NCBI GenBank assembly: GCA_039707655.1 | Contig: CM077665.1 | Coordinates: 76,571,954-76,635,953, forward strand | Direction of reading: 5' to 3' | Length of the DNA: 64,000 nucleotides | Source of the DNA: Elymus sibiricus | Lineage: Eukaryota; Streptophyta; Magnoliopsida; Poales; Poaceae | In this document: in pieces, positions 45,779-58,095 of the stretch | How positions within the stretch are numbered: position 1 is the stretch's first letter | Layout of the letters: each line of letters opens with the position of its first letter | The notes under the pieces: model-generated | Seen by the model: the letters and a program-made list of their open reading frames with translations, nothing else | Databases searched by the model: none | Told to the model about the DNA's origin: nothing | Position numbers and translations under genes: made by a program

Positions 45779-45874
45779 GCGTGAGACACGTGACACGCCA
45801 CGAGCACCTAAATTACTACTGACGTGGGTACCAACGCGACTACTATTTTTTAACAACGGCATCATATTGATGGC
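45779..45874. other. Unassigned spacer between element C and the CACTA transposon
   Basis: 96 bp with no repeat or coding signal that I recognise. It is the only stretch of the window that may predate all the identified elements. The last three bases (GGC) would be the target duplication of the CACTA element. Confidence 0.5.
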
Positions 45875-46157
45875 CACTAGTAGAAAACAGGCCTTTGGAC
45901 CGGAGCATTAGTCTCGGTCTGGTTTTGGACCGGGACTAATGTGTCCACTAGTCCCGGTTCATGAGGCTAGGCATTAGTCCCGGTTCATGAGGAACCTCTA
46001 GTCCCGGTTGGTGACACCAACAGGGACTAAAGGGGTGGTGGCAGGGTTGCGTCAGGCTGGGGCACCTGCGAGGCCCTTTAGTCCTGTTTGGTGTTACCAA
46101 CCGGGACTAGAGATGGACCTTTAGTCCTGGTTTGTATCACCAACCGGGACTAAAGGT
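45875..46157 (+). repeat. CACTA terminal repeat and palindromic subterminal region
   Basis: After the CACTAG terminus, units built on TTAGTCCCGGTT and AACCGGGACTAA recur. Three form long hairpins (45995-46033, 46075-46112, 46118-46156) of type CCTTTAGTCC...GGACTAAAGG. Subterminal repeats are the binding sites of the second CACTA protein in En/Spm and are required for transposition. Confidence 0.88.
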
Positions 46158-46162
46158 ATCAC

Positions 46163-46169
46163 TATAAAT
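46163..46169 (+). promoter_or_regulatory. TATA box of the first CACTA gene
   Basis: TATAAAT seven bases after the last subterminal palindrome. From 46170 to 46792 the sequence is intron-rich leader with plausible donors (AAAG|GTTAGC near 46300, CTTG|GTGAGC near 46540). Confidence 0.6.
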
Positions 46170-46792
46170 AGTGCTTCATCCAGCCCAAGCCAAAGCTCTC
46201 TGTTTTCTCCTTTCTCTCCTCCGTTCTCTTCCCTTGCTCGAGCTCATCCTCCATTTTTGCCAAGATTTGAGGCACCCCATCCATCCAAATGTTCACAAAG
46301 GTTAGCAACTTTGTCCTTTCATCTCTCATTGCTAGATTAGCTCGTGCAATGCTCTATAATTATAGTGATTTGTGAGTTTTAGTTTGGGAGTAATTATGTG
46401 GGACTTTATTTGATTTATATGCAATTTGAGCTCAAATTAACTTCTTAGTTTGCATATGTGTAGGTGTCGTTTACTTAGTGCCTTCCCGTCCCCGTCCTAA
46501 CCACCGTCGATCGCCTGCACCATCCCGTCGCCGGCACCAGCTTGGTGAGCCTCTTGTTCTTAGCCTTTTTATTAAAAAAAATCTTATTTGTATGATTTAG
46601 ATAGTTATTTGTATAATTTTCTTACTTGTATGATTGTTTGTTATACATAGTGCCATGGTTTTGGTATCCATGCCCGTCGGCCCTCGTCTGGTTTATGATT
46701 CTGATGTGGTATATTCTCTTTTATAACTATTTGCTGCATTTCGTGTTAATATCAATTATGACCATCAAGTTGACATACATATTTTTATCTAG

Positions 46793-47099
46793 GAGGTATG
46801 TGAACAGGAAATTCCAACCGACCCTATTGTCGAGAAGTTAAATTTAGTTGAAAAAGAAAAACGATTATTTGAAAGAAAAATTGAAAAGAGTTGAAGAAGA
46901 GAAGATGAAATTGGAGTTCTACGTTGCCGATGTCGTCGATGATCACAAGATCAAGATGGATGCAATGCGCTTGAAGATTAGAAAGATTAGAAAATATGGC
47001 ATTAATAAAGAGGCTTGGTATCATTATGCTGTTGGATCAATTGTTACCTTAGTTGCGATTTTGATCGCATTTGTTGTTGCATTTAAATGCTTTAGCTAG
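46793..47099 (+). pseudogene. Small coiled-coil protein with C-terminal membrane segment, encoded ahead of the CACTA transposase
   Basis: The last exon begins after the acceptor TCTAG at 46788-46792. A frame EVCEQEIPTDPIVEKLNLVE continues, with one extra A in the run at 46856-46861, into an 83-codon frame to the stop at 47097. The latter has a Lys/Glu-rich coiled-coil stretch (DYLKEKLKRVEEEKMKLE), VVDDHKIKMDAMRLKIRKIR, and a hydrophobic C-terminal segment of about 20 residues (VGSIVTLVAILIAFVVAFKC). This is the layout of a tail-anchored membrane protein. Upstream exons probably exist (46280-46720). It is not a known transposition domain, and its role is unknown. Confidence 0.6.
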
Positions 47100-47184
47100 A
47101 TAGTTGTATGTTGTTTTATGAGAATAAGTGTGTATGAACTTTATGTATGAACTTGTATTAATTTGGTCAGTTTGATGTTATGTA

Positions 47185-50100
47185 ATGAAGATGAGTCGGC
47201 AATGGATGTACGAAGACCGACGCTCTCCCAGTTCATTAATGGCGTTTATAGTTTTCTGCATGCGGCTGAGGCAAACAAGCAGAATGGTTTTATGTGTTGT
47301 CCATGTGCTGTCTGTCAGAATGATAAGAATTACTCTAGCTCAAAAGTCATTCACGTCCACCTGTTTATGTCCGGTTTCATGCCCGTCTATAACTGTTGGA
47401 CCAAGCACGGAGAAAGAGGGGTTCTAATGGAAGAGAATGAAGAAGAAGAGGATGATGACAACTATCCTGGGTTCCCTAAATACGATGGTACTACAATGGG
47501 GGAAGAGAATGAAGAAGAAGAAGAAGCTGAAGAAGAGGCATCAGATGAGCCCGCTGATGATCTTGGTCGGGCCATTGCTGATGCAAAGAGAAACTGCAAA
47601 AGTGAAAAGGAGAAGTTGAAGTTGCGGCGCATGTTAGAGGATCACAAAAAATTGTTGTACCCAAATTGCGAAGATGACAAGAAAAAGCTGGGTACCACAC
47701 TGGAATGGCTGCAATGGAAGGCAGAGAATGGTGTATCTGACAAGGGATTTGAAAAGTTGCTGAAAATAATGAAGAATAAGCTTCCAAAGGACAACGAATT
47801 GCCCAATAGTACGTACGAAGCAAAGAAGGCTGTCTACCTTTCTAGGATTAGAGGTGCAGAAGATACATGCATTCCCTAATGACTGCATCCTCTACCGCGA
47901 TGAGGAGTATGGGAATTTGAATGCATGCCCGGTATGCGGTGCATTGCGCTATAAGATCAGGGGCGATGACCCTGTTGATTATGTTGAGGGCGAGCGCCCT
48001 AGGAAGAGGATTCCTGGCAAGGTGATGTGGTATGCTCCTATAATACCACGGTTGAAACGTTTGTTCCAAAACAAAGAGCATGCCAAGTTGTTGCGATGGC
48101 ACAAAGATGACCGTAAGAAAGACGGGAAGTTGAGAGTACCCGCTGATGGGTCGTAGTGGAGAAAAATCGAGAGAAAGTGGTCGGACTTTGCAGATGAGGC
48201 AAGGAAGTTATGGTTTGGTTTAAGTGCAGATGGCATCAATCCTTTTGGGGAGCAGAGCAGCAATCATAGCACCTGGCCTGTGACTCCATGTATCTATAAC
48301 CTTCCTCCTTGGTTGTGCATGAAGCGGAAGTTCATCATGATGCCAGTGCTCATCCAAGGCCCTAAGCAACCTGGAAATGACATTGATGTGTACCTAAGGC
48401 CATTAGTTGATGAACTTTTACAGTTGTGGTATTAAAAAGGTGTACGTGTATGGGATGAGCATGAACAGGAGGAATTTGACCTACGAGCGTTGCTGTTTGT
48501 AACCATCAATGATTAGCCTGCTCTTAGTAACCTTTCAGGACAGACAAACAAGGGATACAATGCGTGCACGCACTGTTTAGATGAGAGTGATGGTATATAT
48601 TTGGATAAATGTAAGAAGGTTGAGTACCTGGGACATCATCGGTTTCTTCCGATCAAGAATGTCTTAAGAAAGAAAGGCAAGCATTTCAAAGGTGAGGCTT
48701 ATAACCGGAAGAAGCCTGGCCACCGTCCTGGTGATGATATACTTGATATGGACAAGGATTTAAAAGTAATCTTTGGAAAGTGTCCTGGCGGTCAATCTGT
48801 TCCGAATGACGCTGACGGGCACTCACCAATGTGGAAGAAGAAATCTATATTTTGGGAGCTAGAGTATTGGAAAGTTCTAGAGGTCCGCTCTGCAATCGAT
48901 GTGATGCACGTGACGAAGAATCTTTGCGTGAACCTGCTTGGCTTCTTGGGCGTGTATGGGAAGACAAAAGATACACCGGAGGCACGAGAGAACCAGCAAC
49001 GTATGCACGAAAAAGACGGCATGCATCCAAAGCAGTATGAAGGTCCTACCAGCTACGCTCTTACCAAACAAGAGAAGGAAATCTTTTTTGAATGCCTGCT
49101 CAGTATGAAGGTCCCGTCTGGCTTCTCGTCGAATATAAAGGGAATAATAAATATGGCAGAGAAAAAATTTCAAAACCTAAAGTCTCTTGATTGCCACGTG
49201 ATTATGACGCAGTTACTTCCGGTTGCATTGATGGGGCTTCTACCGGAAAATGTTCTATTAGCCATTGTGAAGCTATGTGCATTCCTCAATGCAATTTCTT
49301 AGAAGGTAATCGATCCAGAAATCCTACCAAGGTTACAGAATGATTTGGTGCAATGTCTTGTCAGTTTCGAGTTGGTATTTCCACAATCCTTCTTCAATAT
49401 CATGACGCACGTCCTAGTTCACCTAGTCGAAGAGATTGCCATTCCGGGTCCTGTATTTCTACACAATATGTTCCCCTTTGAGAGGTTCATGGGAGTCTTA
49501 AAGAAATATGTTCATAACCGTGCTAGGCCAGAAGGAAGCATCTCCAAGGGCCATGAAACATAGGAGGTTATTGAGTTTTGTGTTGACTTTATTCCTGACA
49601 TTAAGCCGATTGGTGTTCCTGAATCGCGGCATGAGGGGAGACTGAGTGGAAAAGGCACGCTAGGAAAGGCATCAGTAATATGTAGGGACAAGCATTCTTG
49701 GGCCCAAGCACACTACACAGTTCTCCAAAATTCCACCTTAGTGACCCCGTATATCAATGAACACTAGAATATTCTACGCTCCAAACACCCGGAGCAGTCT
49801 GACGACTTGATTACACGTGAACACATGGGGACTTTTGGTGGTTGGTTGCAAACACATCTCATGAATGACGACAGTGTTAGAGATGAGTTGTACTTGTTGT
49901 CCAAATCACCATCTTCGACTATATTGACTTTCAAAGCGTACGAGATTAATGGGAATACATTTTACACGATCGCCCATGATAAAAAGAGCACCAACCAAAA
50001 CAGTGGTGTCCGCTTTGATGCAACAAACAACAATAGGGAAAAGGACACTTATTATGGTAACATAGAGGAGATATGGGAAGTTAACTATGGACCTGAACTA

Positions 50101-50508
50101 CAGATACCTTTGTTTCGGTGCAAATGGGTCAATCTGACAGGGGTTAAGGTAGACCCGAAGTACGGAATGACAACAGTGGATCTCAACAATCTTGGGTACA
50201 CAGAAGAACCATTCGTCCTAGCCAATGATGTGTCGCGGGTTTTCTATGTGAAGGACATGTCTACAAAACCGAGAAAAAGGAAAGATAAGGAAGCGAATAC
50301 ATCATACGGTGAGCCAAAGCGCCACATAGTTCTTTCAGGGAAAAGAAACATCATGGGAGTGGTGGACAAGACAGACATGTCAGAAGATTATGAAAAGTTT
50401 CATGAAATTCATCCCTTCATAGTGAAGACTGACCCAAGCGTCCTGTTAAATGATGAAGATTGTCCATGGTTACGGCGCAAAGGGACACACGCGAAGAAAA
50501 AGAGATAG
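47185..50508 (+). pseudogene. CACTA TNP2-type transposase, decayed
   Basis: Starts MKMSRQWMYEDRRS with a frameshift near 47225 into the transposase-associated N-terminal domain (GVYSFLHAAEANKQNGFMCC, CWTKHGERG). An acidic stretch follows (two EENEEEE-type runs). A frameshift near 47830 leads to the Transposase_21 core (LNACPVCGALRYK, IPRLKRLFQNKEHAKLLRWH, LSADGINPFGEQSS, GQTNKGYNACTHCLDES, GHHRFLPIKNVLRKKGKHFK). Stops occur at about 48154, 48435, 48514 and 49300. DUF4218 (FPQSFFNIMTHVLVHLVEEI, MFPFERFMGVLKKYVHNRAR) and DUF4216-like parts (FRCKWVNLTGVKVDPKYGMT, LANDVSRVFYVKDMS) follow. The C-terminus is KKKR. Length and domain order equal a full TNP2 transposase, but with at least six disabling changes. 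Confidence 0.92.
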
Positions 50509-50522
50509 GCCAGTTTGTACAC

Positions 50523-53500
50523 TATGGCGTCCCGCCTGGTTACCACTGTAGCCAGACGGCCGCCACGCACGCCAACCCAGGAAATCACTCTGGCATGCGC
50601 GTTTACAACAAGTATCATGAACACATGCATTATTATTAATGGATATATCAGTCTTACAAGATATATTACAAGAGTGATGGCAGCGGAAAAGCTCTATCTA
50701 AGGCAGCATGGTCTTGGTGCGGCTCCAATCCACAGGGATCTGATTGGGTTACTCTCCTAGCCCGCGAACACTCCTGCTCCTCGACGACGGACGACGGATC
50801 CTTATGTGAACCTGGCCATGTTAAAGGCCGCTGAGTACTTTTGAATGTACTCACAAGCAAACCAAACTAACATATACACCAAGCAAAGCAATCCATGGCA
50901 TTCAAGCATGCATTTGTTATTAGAGCAACATTAATTATCATGGCATAGCATACCTATCTAGCAAATTTAATTTTCATGCCATAACAGGTTTATTTAGCAA
51001 GATAAATACTAAAGTAAAATGCAGTAAAGTAAGCGTATCAAGTAAGTGATTCATACTCCGAACAATCTCAGGATCCAATCCAACTCTTTCGGTCATCCGA
51101 CCATCTCTTTCATAGCCATCCCATGGCTAACATATCATATTCCTGACATCCCCCGATGTCTATGCATCTCTACAGTAAGTATGATAACCCTACTCTTCTT
51201 CCGGGTTGTCCCACAACCCTCAGAATACTCGTGAGTCGCTAAGTACTTCCGATCATAAGACGAGTTCTTCCATCATTATTAACACTGTTACGGTTGACCA
51301 CCTAGTGAGGCCTGGACGGATTGTCCAATACCGTGGACGCGGCTATTCGAATAGATTCTTCACTCTGCAGAGGTTGCGCACTTTACCCACACCATCGAGC
51401 ACCTGGCCTCGTGATCCCATTCGGGTGGACCAGCGTTGCTCCAACGAAACTTGCCTAACTCGTGTCTCTCCCATCGTACCACCGGCAATCATCCTCCCTG
51501 GAGTCCTGCCCTGGGTGGCCCCTGTGTCACCTCGTGACACCTGCCACCGTCGTGGCCACACAAACTGTCCCAAACGGGAACTCCCGGGTTAACCAATCAA
51601 CTGGGCTCATAAGGTTATCGCCGCCTACTGGGCCAGGGTAGCGCGCGCGCATAACCTTCCCTGTCTGGAGGTACCGGTGAAAGAGCACGCGATCAGACCA
51701 AGTCAAGGCCGTCCCATACCGGCAAATGTGGTTGCACGGATAAGTCCGGACAGGTGGCTCTTGATCAAACAACTAAGTTTAGCTTTAGCAACATTTAACA
51801 AGCATGGTTATCTCTCACGACAACTTGAGATGGCAGCTACTATACATTTAAATAAATTACTTTAAATTACCACATAGTAAACTATGTAAGTAATGTAAAC
51901 CGTAACTGCAATCTAGCAGAAGTTTAATTATTTCTATTACAGGCATAATCATTAATTAAACACGCAAGAATAACACAGTACAATGCTTTAGGGCATATGT
52001 CGGATGGTCGGATTGCCTGGGGTTGAAGGAACACTCCGGGAGAAGTGCGGAGAGTCCGCGGAAAGGATCGCCGGAAACCGTTCTCTCTCGGAGAGGGCTG
52101 TTTAGAGGCAAGGGCAAAATGGCCATTTTCAGAATGTGTAAACATTATGAAAGTGACCTCATCAGAACGGGCTCGACGCACTGAAGACGTGAGCGTTGGT
52201 TTCACCTGAATCGGAGTTACGAGTGAAAAGATATGAAGGATTGAAGTAGAAGGACCTTTCTGTAAATAAAGTATTTACTTACGGGTCCTTGACTGGAAAT
52301 CTAGTGGCGCCTCTGATAGAAATACGCTTTCGACTATAGAAAGCGTAAAAGCAGAAGTACGCTTTCACTTATCCACGTCAGCGAGTCCGGATCAACGGCT
52401 GGTGTGGCTGCCAGGTGGGGTCAGCGGGGTGGTGGGGCCCGCCGGCTGGGTCTCCTTCTTCCTCTCGCGCTCGCCCGAAGACCAGAGGAGGCCGCGCACT
52501 CCGGCGACGAGGCCCGGTGGCATGGGCCACCTCCGGCGAGGCTCCGGCCACCGGAGTGCTCACCGCTGAGCGGCGCGTCGGTCAGACCCACTAGGAGCGG
52601 TAGGGGAGGGCCGCAGGGCACCTAGCACTGGCCGGAGCAGACGGCGGTGGCGGGCTCCGGCGAGATTTGCCAGTGGCTCCAACCGTCTCCCGCAGCGCTC
52701 GGCCTACCGGCGTGCTCGGGAAGCCGAGCCGTATCCATCCCCGCACCGCACGGACCTTGAGGACGACCAGTGCGACGGCGGCTTGGGCGTCCGCAGCAGA
52801 GGCCGTCGGTCGTTTTTGAAGCCACGCCGATGGCCACTCCGGGGAGGAAACGAGGACATGGGGAGGCTCACTGGAGCTCGGGGAAGAGGTTGGTGAGGTC
52901 AGAAGGAGGAGGGAGGGCCAGCAGTGCTCGAACTTGAGCTGGCCGAGGCGGCGGCCGTGGCGGCATAGGGCGGCGGGGAGGGGCTCTCCGGCTGGATGGA
53001 GGGTTCGGGGAGGACTAGGGGAGGGAGGAGAGGCTGCTGGTGAGCTCGAAGGGCTCCGGGGCGGCCTATATATAGGCGGGCAATGGAGGCGGATGAGCAC
53101 GGCGGCGATGGCGATCTTATCGCCGCACTGGAGCGTCGAGGAGACGTGGCTGGCCGTTTGCGGCGTCGAGCAGCTTCGCGGGGAGGGGAGAGACCTCGGA
53201 AGCGCTCGAGAGGGATCGGAGAAGAAGAGGACAGAGGGTAAGGCGACAACGACGGGGTTCACGCGCGGGACAGTGCCATGGCAGCGCTCGCCGTGGCGCG
53301 AGGAGGACGATGGAGGAGGGGAGAAGGTGCGGGAGAGGGGCATGTGGACGCTGCGGAGCCACTAGACACATCAGGACACACCGGAGCTGGCCGGAGCGAG
53401 GTACCCGACGAGGACAGTACCCAGTGCGTCGTTTCTGCACGGTCGTGGCGTGGTCACCACGTGCACTACAAGATCTGGCACTCTCCCGCCTGTCCAATCA

Positions 53501-54766
53501 TGTCCAACAGCTCCCTCACTGCTCAAATAGCGGATCTATGTGAATGGAACTATCTGGGAGGCTCTGAGGTGAGGGAAACTTGCTGAAGAAGTTTCTGACA
53601 GCAAGGTGTTTGTAGTGATTCCAGAAAAATTGGCTAAGGGAAATAAGCTGAGTTTTGGTGTGTGTAAATCAACTACTAAGGTGAATCCCTTGACAAGTTT
53701 TCAGGCCAAATGAACCACCCTAGCTAGCATTTCCTTCACACACCAACACTCTGGGCAGAAATGAAGATGTTGATACTGTGCTCAAATGGCTGAAGGAAAT
53801 TGGATGAATTTTGGTGTAGGGTGATTATATGAACCTATGGAGATGCTGGAAAAGTTTCAGCCCATTTGGAAATGCCTACATGGTATTTCCTTCACAGCAC
53901 TTCCAAATGGACAGAAACTTGAGAAAAAATGTTGTGGATGGAAGGATAGAGGGATTGAGCTGGTCTTTGGTTTCCATGAGTGATTTATCAATGTTAGTCA
54001 CCATGAAAAATTTCAGCTCAAATAGATCAAGGGTTCAAGCACTTCCTTTGCAAATTGCCCCACTGGACAGAATTTGCAAATTGATGTTGTGCTCAAAATT
54101 TGAACTATGGAACTTGGGTTCTTGGTGGAAATGGTGAATATATGGATAGGAAAAGCCCCACAATTTATTTGGCATTTTTCCTGGCAACCAAAATGGTAGT
54201 TCCTTTAGAAACCGCCCAAAATGCAATATTGGCATTAAATAGGAAAACGCCATTTCCCTTATTTAATTATGGCCAATATTTTTGTGGCAGCTCAATATGA
54301 CCACAAAAAAAATATCTCCACATGTTTTCATGAACTTTGGAGATGGATAGATATTTTCCTGGATTTAATTCCTTTAACTCGCAGAAAAAGGAATTAATTA
54401 TAAATGAAAAATATTGCAAATGACTTGGCAATATTTTTACATATCTAGGGTTTATAGAGGTGGGATGATCACTGGGAAAGGTTTGGGAGGTAGAAGATCA
54501 AAGGAAATTGGGGTCCTTTGTAACTGAAAGGATTAGGGTTTCCCTTCCGGTGACTCGGAAGGCATGGTTTCGATGGCAAAGTCCGGAGATAGATCTTGGG
54601 TGGCGAGGTTGGACTGGGGAGAATCTCTGGTTGGACAGGGGAGGCAAGGCTAGATGACCATCTTCACATACCCAAGAGCTAGAGAAATCTGATAACACCA
54701 AGAAAAAAGACGGGAGTCAAATCCCGCAAAGGAAAAAAAACAGGGAGCGAAAACCAGGGTGTTACA
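50523..54766 (-). mobile_element. 4.2-kb solo LTR inserted in the CACTA element
   Basis: The ends are TGTAACACCCTGG at 54766 (minus strand) and CGCCATA at 50523, where the usual CA has become TA. The 5-bp target duplication TACAC is present on both sides (50518-50522 and 54767-54771). Removing it joins CAGTTTGTACAC to GAAGTGCATC, restoring the 337-bp repeat unit. No internal sequence remains. The GC-rich half near 52400-53400 produces long Pro/Ser-rich minus-strand frames (for example 52591-53343) that are leader sequence. I do not recognise the family; the length suggests a Gypsy. Confidence 0.92.
53067..53074 (-). promoter_or_regulatory. TATA box of the 4.2-kb solo LTR
   Basis: TATATATA within GC-rich sequence, about 1.7 kb from the LTR start on the minus strand. 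It leaves about 2.5 kb of transcribed R/U5. Confidence 0.55.
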
Positions 54767-54771
54767 TACAC

Positions 54772-56740
54772 GAAGTGCATCTAGTTTTTGTCGTAACCCT
54801 CTCAACTTTTTATCACATGCTATGTGGGTGAAATGATGATACCATGCCAGGTTTCAACCTTTTCAGAGTTCATTTGTACTGCTTTTCAATTTCAGGGTCA
54901 TTCAGCGCAAAAAAATCATTAAATGCATGAAAAATAGCAAATGAAGTTAGAAATGTTTGAAATTTGAGGATGTGGATTTGAATGGTGCATATTGAATGCA
55001 CAAAAGGTCTGGAGTTGAAATAAGTTTAAAAAAAATGAAATGCCTTTGTAAGAGATGAGTTTTCGTCCAAAACCCTCATACTTCGAAGGAGATGGTCCAA
55101 TTTGTACACGAAGTGCATCCAGTTTTTGCCGTAACCCTCTCAACTTTTTATCACATGCTATGTGGGTGAAATGATGATACCATGCCAAGTTTCAACCTTT
55201 TCAGAGTTCATTTGTACTGCTTTTCAATTTCAGGGCCATTCAGCGCAAAAAAATCATTAAATGCATGAAAAATAGGAAATGAACCAAGAAATGTTTGAAA
55301 TTTGAGGATGTGGCTTTGAATGGTGCATATTGAATGCACAAAAAGTCTGGAGTTGAAATAAGTTTAAAAAATGAAATGCCTTTGTAAGAGATGAGTTTTC
55401 GTCCGAAACCCTCATACTTAGAAGGAGATGGTCCAGTTTGTACACGAAGTGCATCCAGTTTTTGCCGTAACCTTCTCAACTTTTTATCACATGTTATGTG
55501 GGTGAAATGATGATACCATGCCAAGTTTCAACCTTTTCAGAGTTCATTTGTACTGCTTTTCAATTTCTGGGTCATTCAGCGCAAAAAAATCATTAAATGC
55601 ATGAAAAATAGCAAATGAAGTTAGAAATGTTTGAAATTTGAGGATGTGGCTTTGAATGGTGCATATTGAATGCACAAAAAGTCTGGAGTTGAAATAAGTT
55701 TAAAAAAATGAAATGCCTTTGTAAGAGATGAGTTTTCGTTTGAAACCCTCATACTTCGAAGGAGATGGTCCAGTTTGTACACGAAGTGCATCCGGTTCTT
55801 GTCGTAACCCTCTCAACTTTTTATCACATGCTATGTGGGTGAAATGATGATACCATGCCAAGTTTCAACCTTTTCAGAGTTCATTTGTACTGCTTTTCAA
55901 TTTCTGGGTCATTCAGCGCAAAAAAATTATTAAATGCGTGAAAAATAGCAAATGAGGTTAGAAATGTTTGAAATTTGAGGATCTGGCTTTGAATGGTGCA
56001 TATTGAATGCACTAAAAGTCTGGAGTTGAAATAAGTTTAAAAAAATGAAATGCCTTTGTAAGAGATGAGTTTTCGTCTGAAACCCTCATACTTCGAAGGA
56101 GATGGTCCAGTTTGTACACGAAGTGCATCCGGTTCTTGTCGTAACCCTCTCAAATTTTTATCACATGCTATGTGGGTGAAATGATGATACCATGCCAAGT
56201 TTCAACCTTTTCAGAGTTCATTTGTACTGCTTTTCAATTTCTGGGTCATTCAGCGCAAAAAAATTATTAAATGCGTGAAAAATAGCAAATGAGGTTAGAA
56301 ATGTTTGAAATTTGAGGATGTGGCTTTGAATGGTGCATATTGAATGCACTAAAAGTCTGGAGTTGAAATAAGTTTAAAAAATGAAATGCCTTTGTAAGAG
56401 ATGAGTTTTCGTCTGAAACCCTCATACTTCGAAGGAGATGGTCCAGTTTGTACACGAAGTGCATCCAGTTTTTTCCGTAACCCTCTCAACTTTTTATCAC
56501 ATGCTATTTGGGTGAAATGATGACACCATGCGAAGTTTCAACCTATTCAGAGTTCATTTGTACTGCTTTTCAATTTCAGGGTCATTCAGTGCAAAAAATC
56601 ATTAAATGCATGAAAAATAGCAAATGAAGTTAGAAATGTTTCAAATTTCAGGATGTGGCTTTGAATGGTGCATATTGTATGCACAAAAAGTCTGGAGTTG
56701 AAATAAGTTTAAAAAAATGAAATGCCTTTGTAACAAATGA
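54772..56740. repeat. 337-bp tandem repeat of the CACTA element, about six copies
   Basis: TTTGTACACGAAGTGCATCC begins near 55101, 55438, 55774, 56111 and 56447 (336-337 bp apart). The first unit starts at 50514, directly after the transposase stop codon, and is split by the solo LTR. The last unit is partial and ends near 56740. Copies are highly similar. Minus-strand frames of 60-94 codons recur in each unit with different lengths, so they are repeat shadows. Confidence 0.95.
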
Positions 56741-57115
56741 AGGTATAAAACTAAAAGAGTTAAACAGAATCTGGTTTTGATTAAAAAAGCTATTTAAAAT
56801 ATCCTAAAAATTCCCATATTGAACATAATGATAAAACATACTAATATTAAACAACAGGAAAAACAATCACTCAAAAATCTATTTTTAAACTAAAGTTATT
56901 CACAAACTAGTGATTCACACAAATTTCAAAAGAATTCAAATTTAAACTATTTAAATTTGAAAAATACTGGCACTAACAGAAAGTTTATAATATTTTTGAC
57001 CTAAATAAAAAAGATTCATTCAAAAACTATAAATATTTTAAAAGTTATTCCAAATCTAAAAACAGAAATTGTCCTGTTTAGAAAAACAAAACAAAACAAA
57101 AAATTGAAAATAAAC
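56741..57115. other. AT-rich CACTA sequence without genes
   Basis: A/T-rich, with ATTTAAAT-type words and an (AAAAC)-like run near 57085-57100. I see no gene or structured repeat here. Confidence 0.6.
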
Positions 57116-57272
57116 CTTTAGTCCTGGTTGGGGTATCCAACCGGGACTAAAGGTCCCTTCCCGCACGGAATTTTTTCCACCGAAAAGATGGACCTTTAGT
57201 CCCGGTTGGTATCACCAACCGGGACTAAAGGGGACCTTTAGTCCCGGTTGGAGCCACCAACCGGGACTAAAA
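57116..57272. repeat. Second block of subterminal-type palindromes inside the CACTA element
   Basis: Three hairpins of the same type as at the 5' end: 57116-57153, 57194-57232 and 57236-57272, each CCTTTAGTCC...GGACTAAA(GG). The central one is perfect over 17 bp arms. No CACTA terminus lies near, so this is not an element end. It directly precedes a TATA box. Confidence 0.88.
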
Positions 57273-57278
57273 TCTGTG

Positions 57279-57286
57279 TATATAAG
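57279..57286 (+). promoter_or_regulatory. TATA box of the second CACTA gene
   Basis: TATATAAG seven bases after the last palindrome, mirroring the palindrome-TATA spacing of the first gene (46156/46163). Confidence 0.62.
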
Positions 57287-57348
57287 CAGGAGTTAGCAAA
57301 TTCTTCCCCCAACCTCCCATTCTCCCCCGACGACAACGCCCTGCCCCG

Positions 57349-57539
57349 ATGCCGCCAGGCTACCGGAGCTCGCCGCCGCCCCCGACAACGGCTGCCCGCG
57401 CCTCCTCCACGAGTCCCGACACCGCCCGCGCGCCTCCTCTGCCCGTCCTCGTCGACGTCGTCGCCGCCCGCGCGCCTCCTCCCCGAGACCCGACGCCGCC
57501 CGCGGGCCTCGCCCCGGCACTGCCTCGCCCCGCCTGCCG
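57349..57539 (+). CDS. Possible first exon of the second CACTA gene (Pro/Ala/Arg-rich)
   Basis: An ATG 63 bp after the TATA box opens a GC-rich frame (MPPGYRSSPPPPTTAARASS) that reaches a good splice donor (GCCG|GTGAGAC, GT at 57540-57541). The composition is low-complexity, so the reading frame alone is weak evidence. Promoter and donor support it as the start of a spliced gene whose later exon is at 63290. Confidence 0.4.
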
Positions 57540-57584
57540 GTGAGACCCGACCACCACACTTTGCATTTTTTTCAGTTTTTTTTC

Positions 57585-58020
57585 ATGATAGATAGATAGT
57601 TAGATGATAGATATATAGATGAGGATGATGATGATTGTTAGATGATGATGATTGTTAGATGATGATGATGATAGATGATGATTTTTAAATGATGATGATG
57701 ATAGATGATGATTTTTAGATGATGATGATTGTTAGATGATGATGATGATAGATGATGATTTTTAGATGATGATGATGATGATTGTTAGATGATGATGATG
57801 ATGATTGTTAGATGATGATGATCGATGATCATGCTGTGATTGTTAGATGATGATGATTGTTAGATGATGATGATCGATGATCATGCTGTGATTGTTAGAT
57901 GATGATGATTGTTAGATGATGATTTTTAGATGATGATTTTTAGATGATGATGATTGTTAGATGATGATGATAGATGATGATGATGATTAGTTAGATGATG
58001 ATGATGATGATGATGATTGT
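57585..58020. repeat. GAT-rich microsatellite region
   Basis: More than 400 bp of GATGATGAT tracts broken by GTTAG and TTTTTAG, after ATAGATAG units. It has the look of an expanded intron repeat between 57541 and about 58070. Confidence 0.9.
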
Positions 58021-58095
58021 TTCATGATAGATATATATATAGTTAGACCCATGCTACAAGAACTACCCGACAGATAATACATCGCACCTACTACG

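Noticed and set aside
45779..45874. Host gene fragment between element C and the CACTA element
   Set aside because: Only 96 bp with no coding frame or motif; kept as unassigned spacer.
52591..53343. 250-codon Pro/Ser-rich minus-strand frame
   Set aside because: GC-rich leader of the 4.2-kb solo LTR; low complexity, crosses the TATA box, and no family recognised.
54919..56464. Several 60-90 codon minus-strand frames with similar sequence
   Set aside because: They are the same stretch of the 337-bp repeat unit read in successive copies and are broken differently in each.
57585..58020. Coding potential of the GAT-rich tract
   Set aside because: Simple-sequence repeat; open stretches are a by-product of the lack of certain stop codons.
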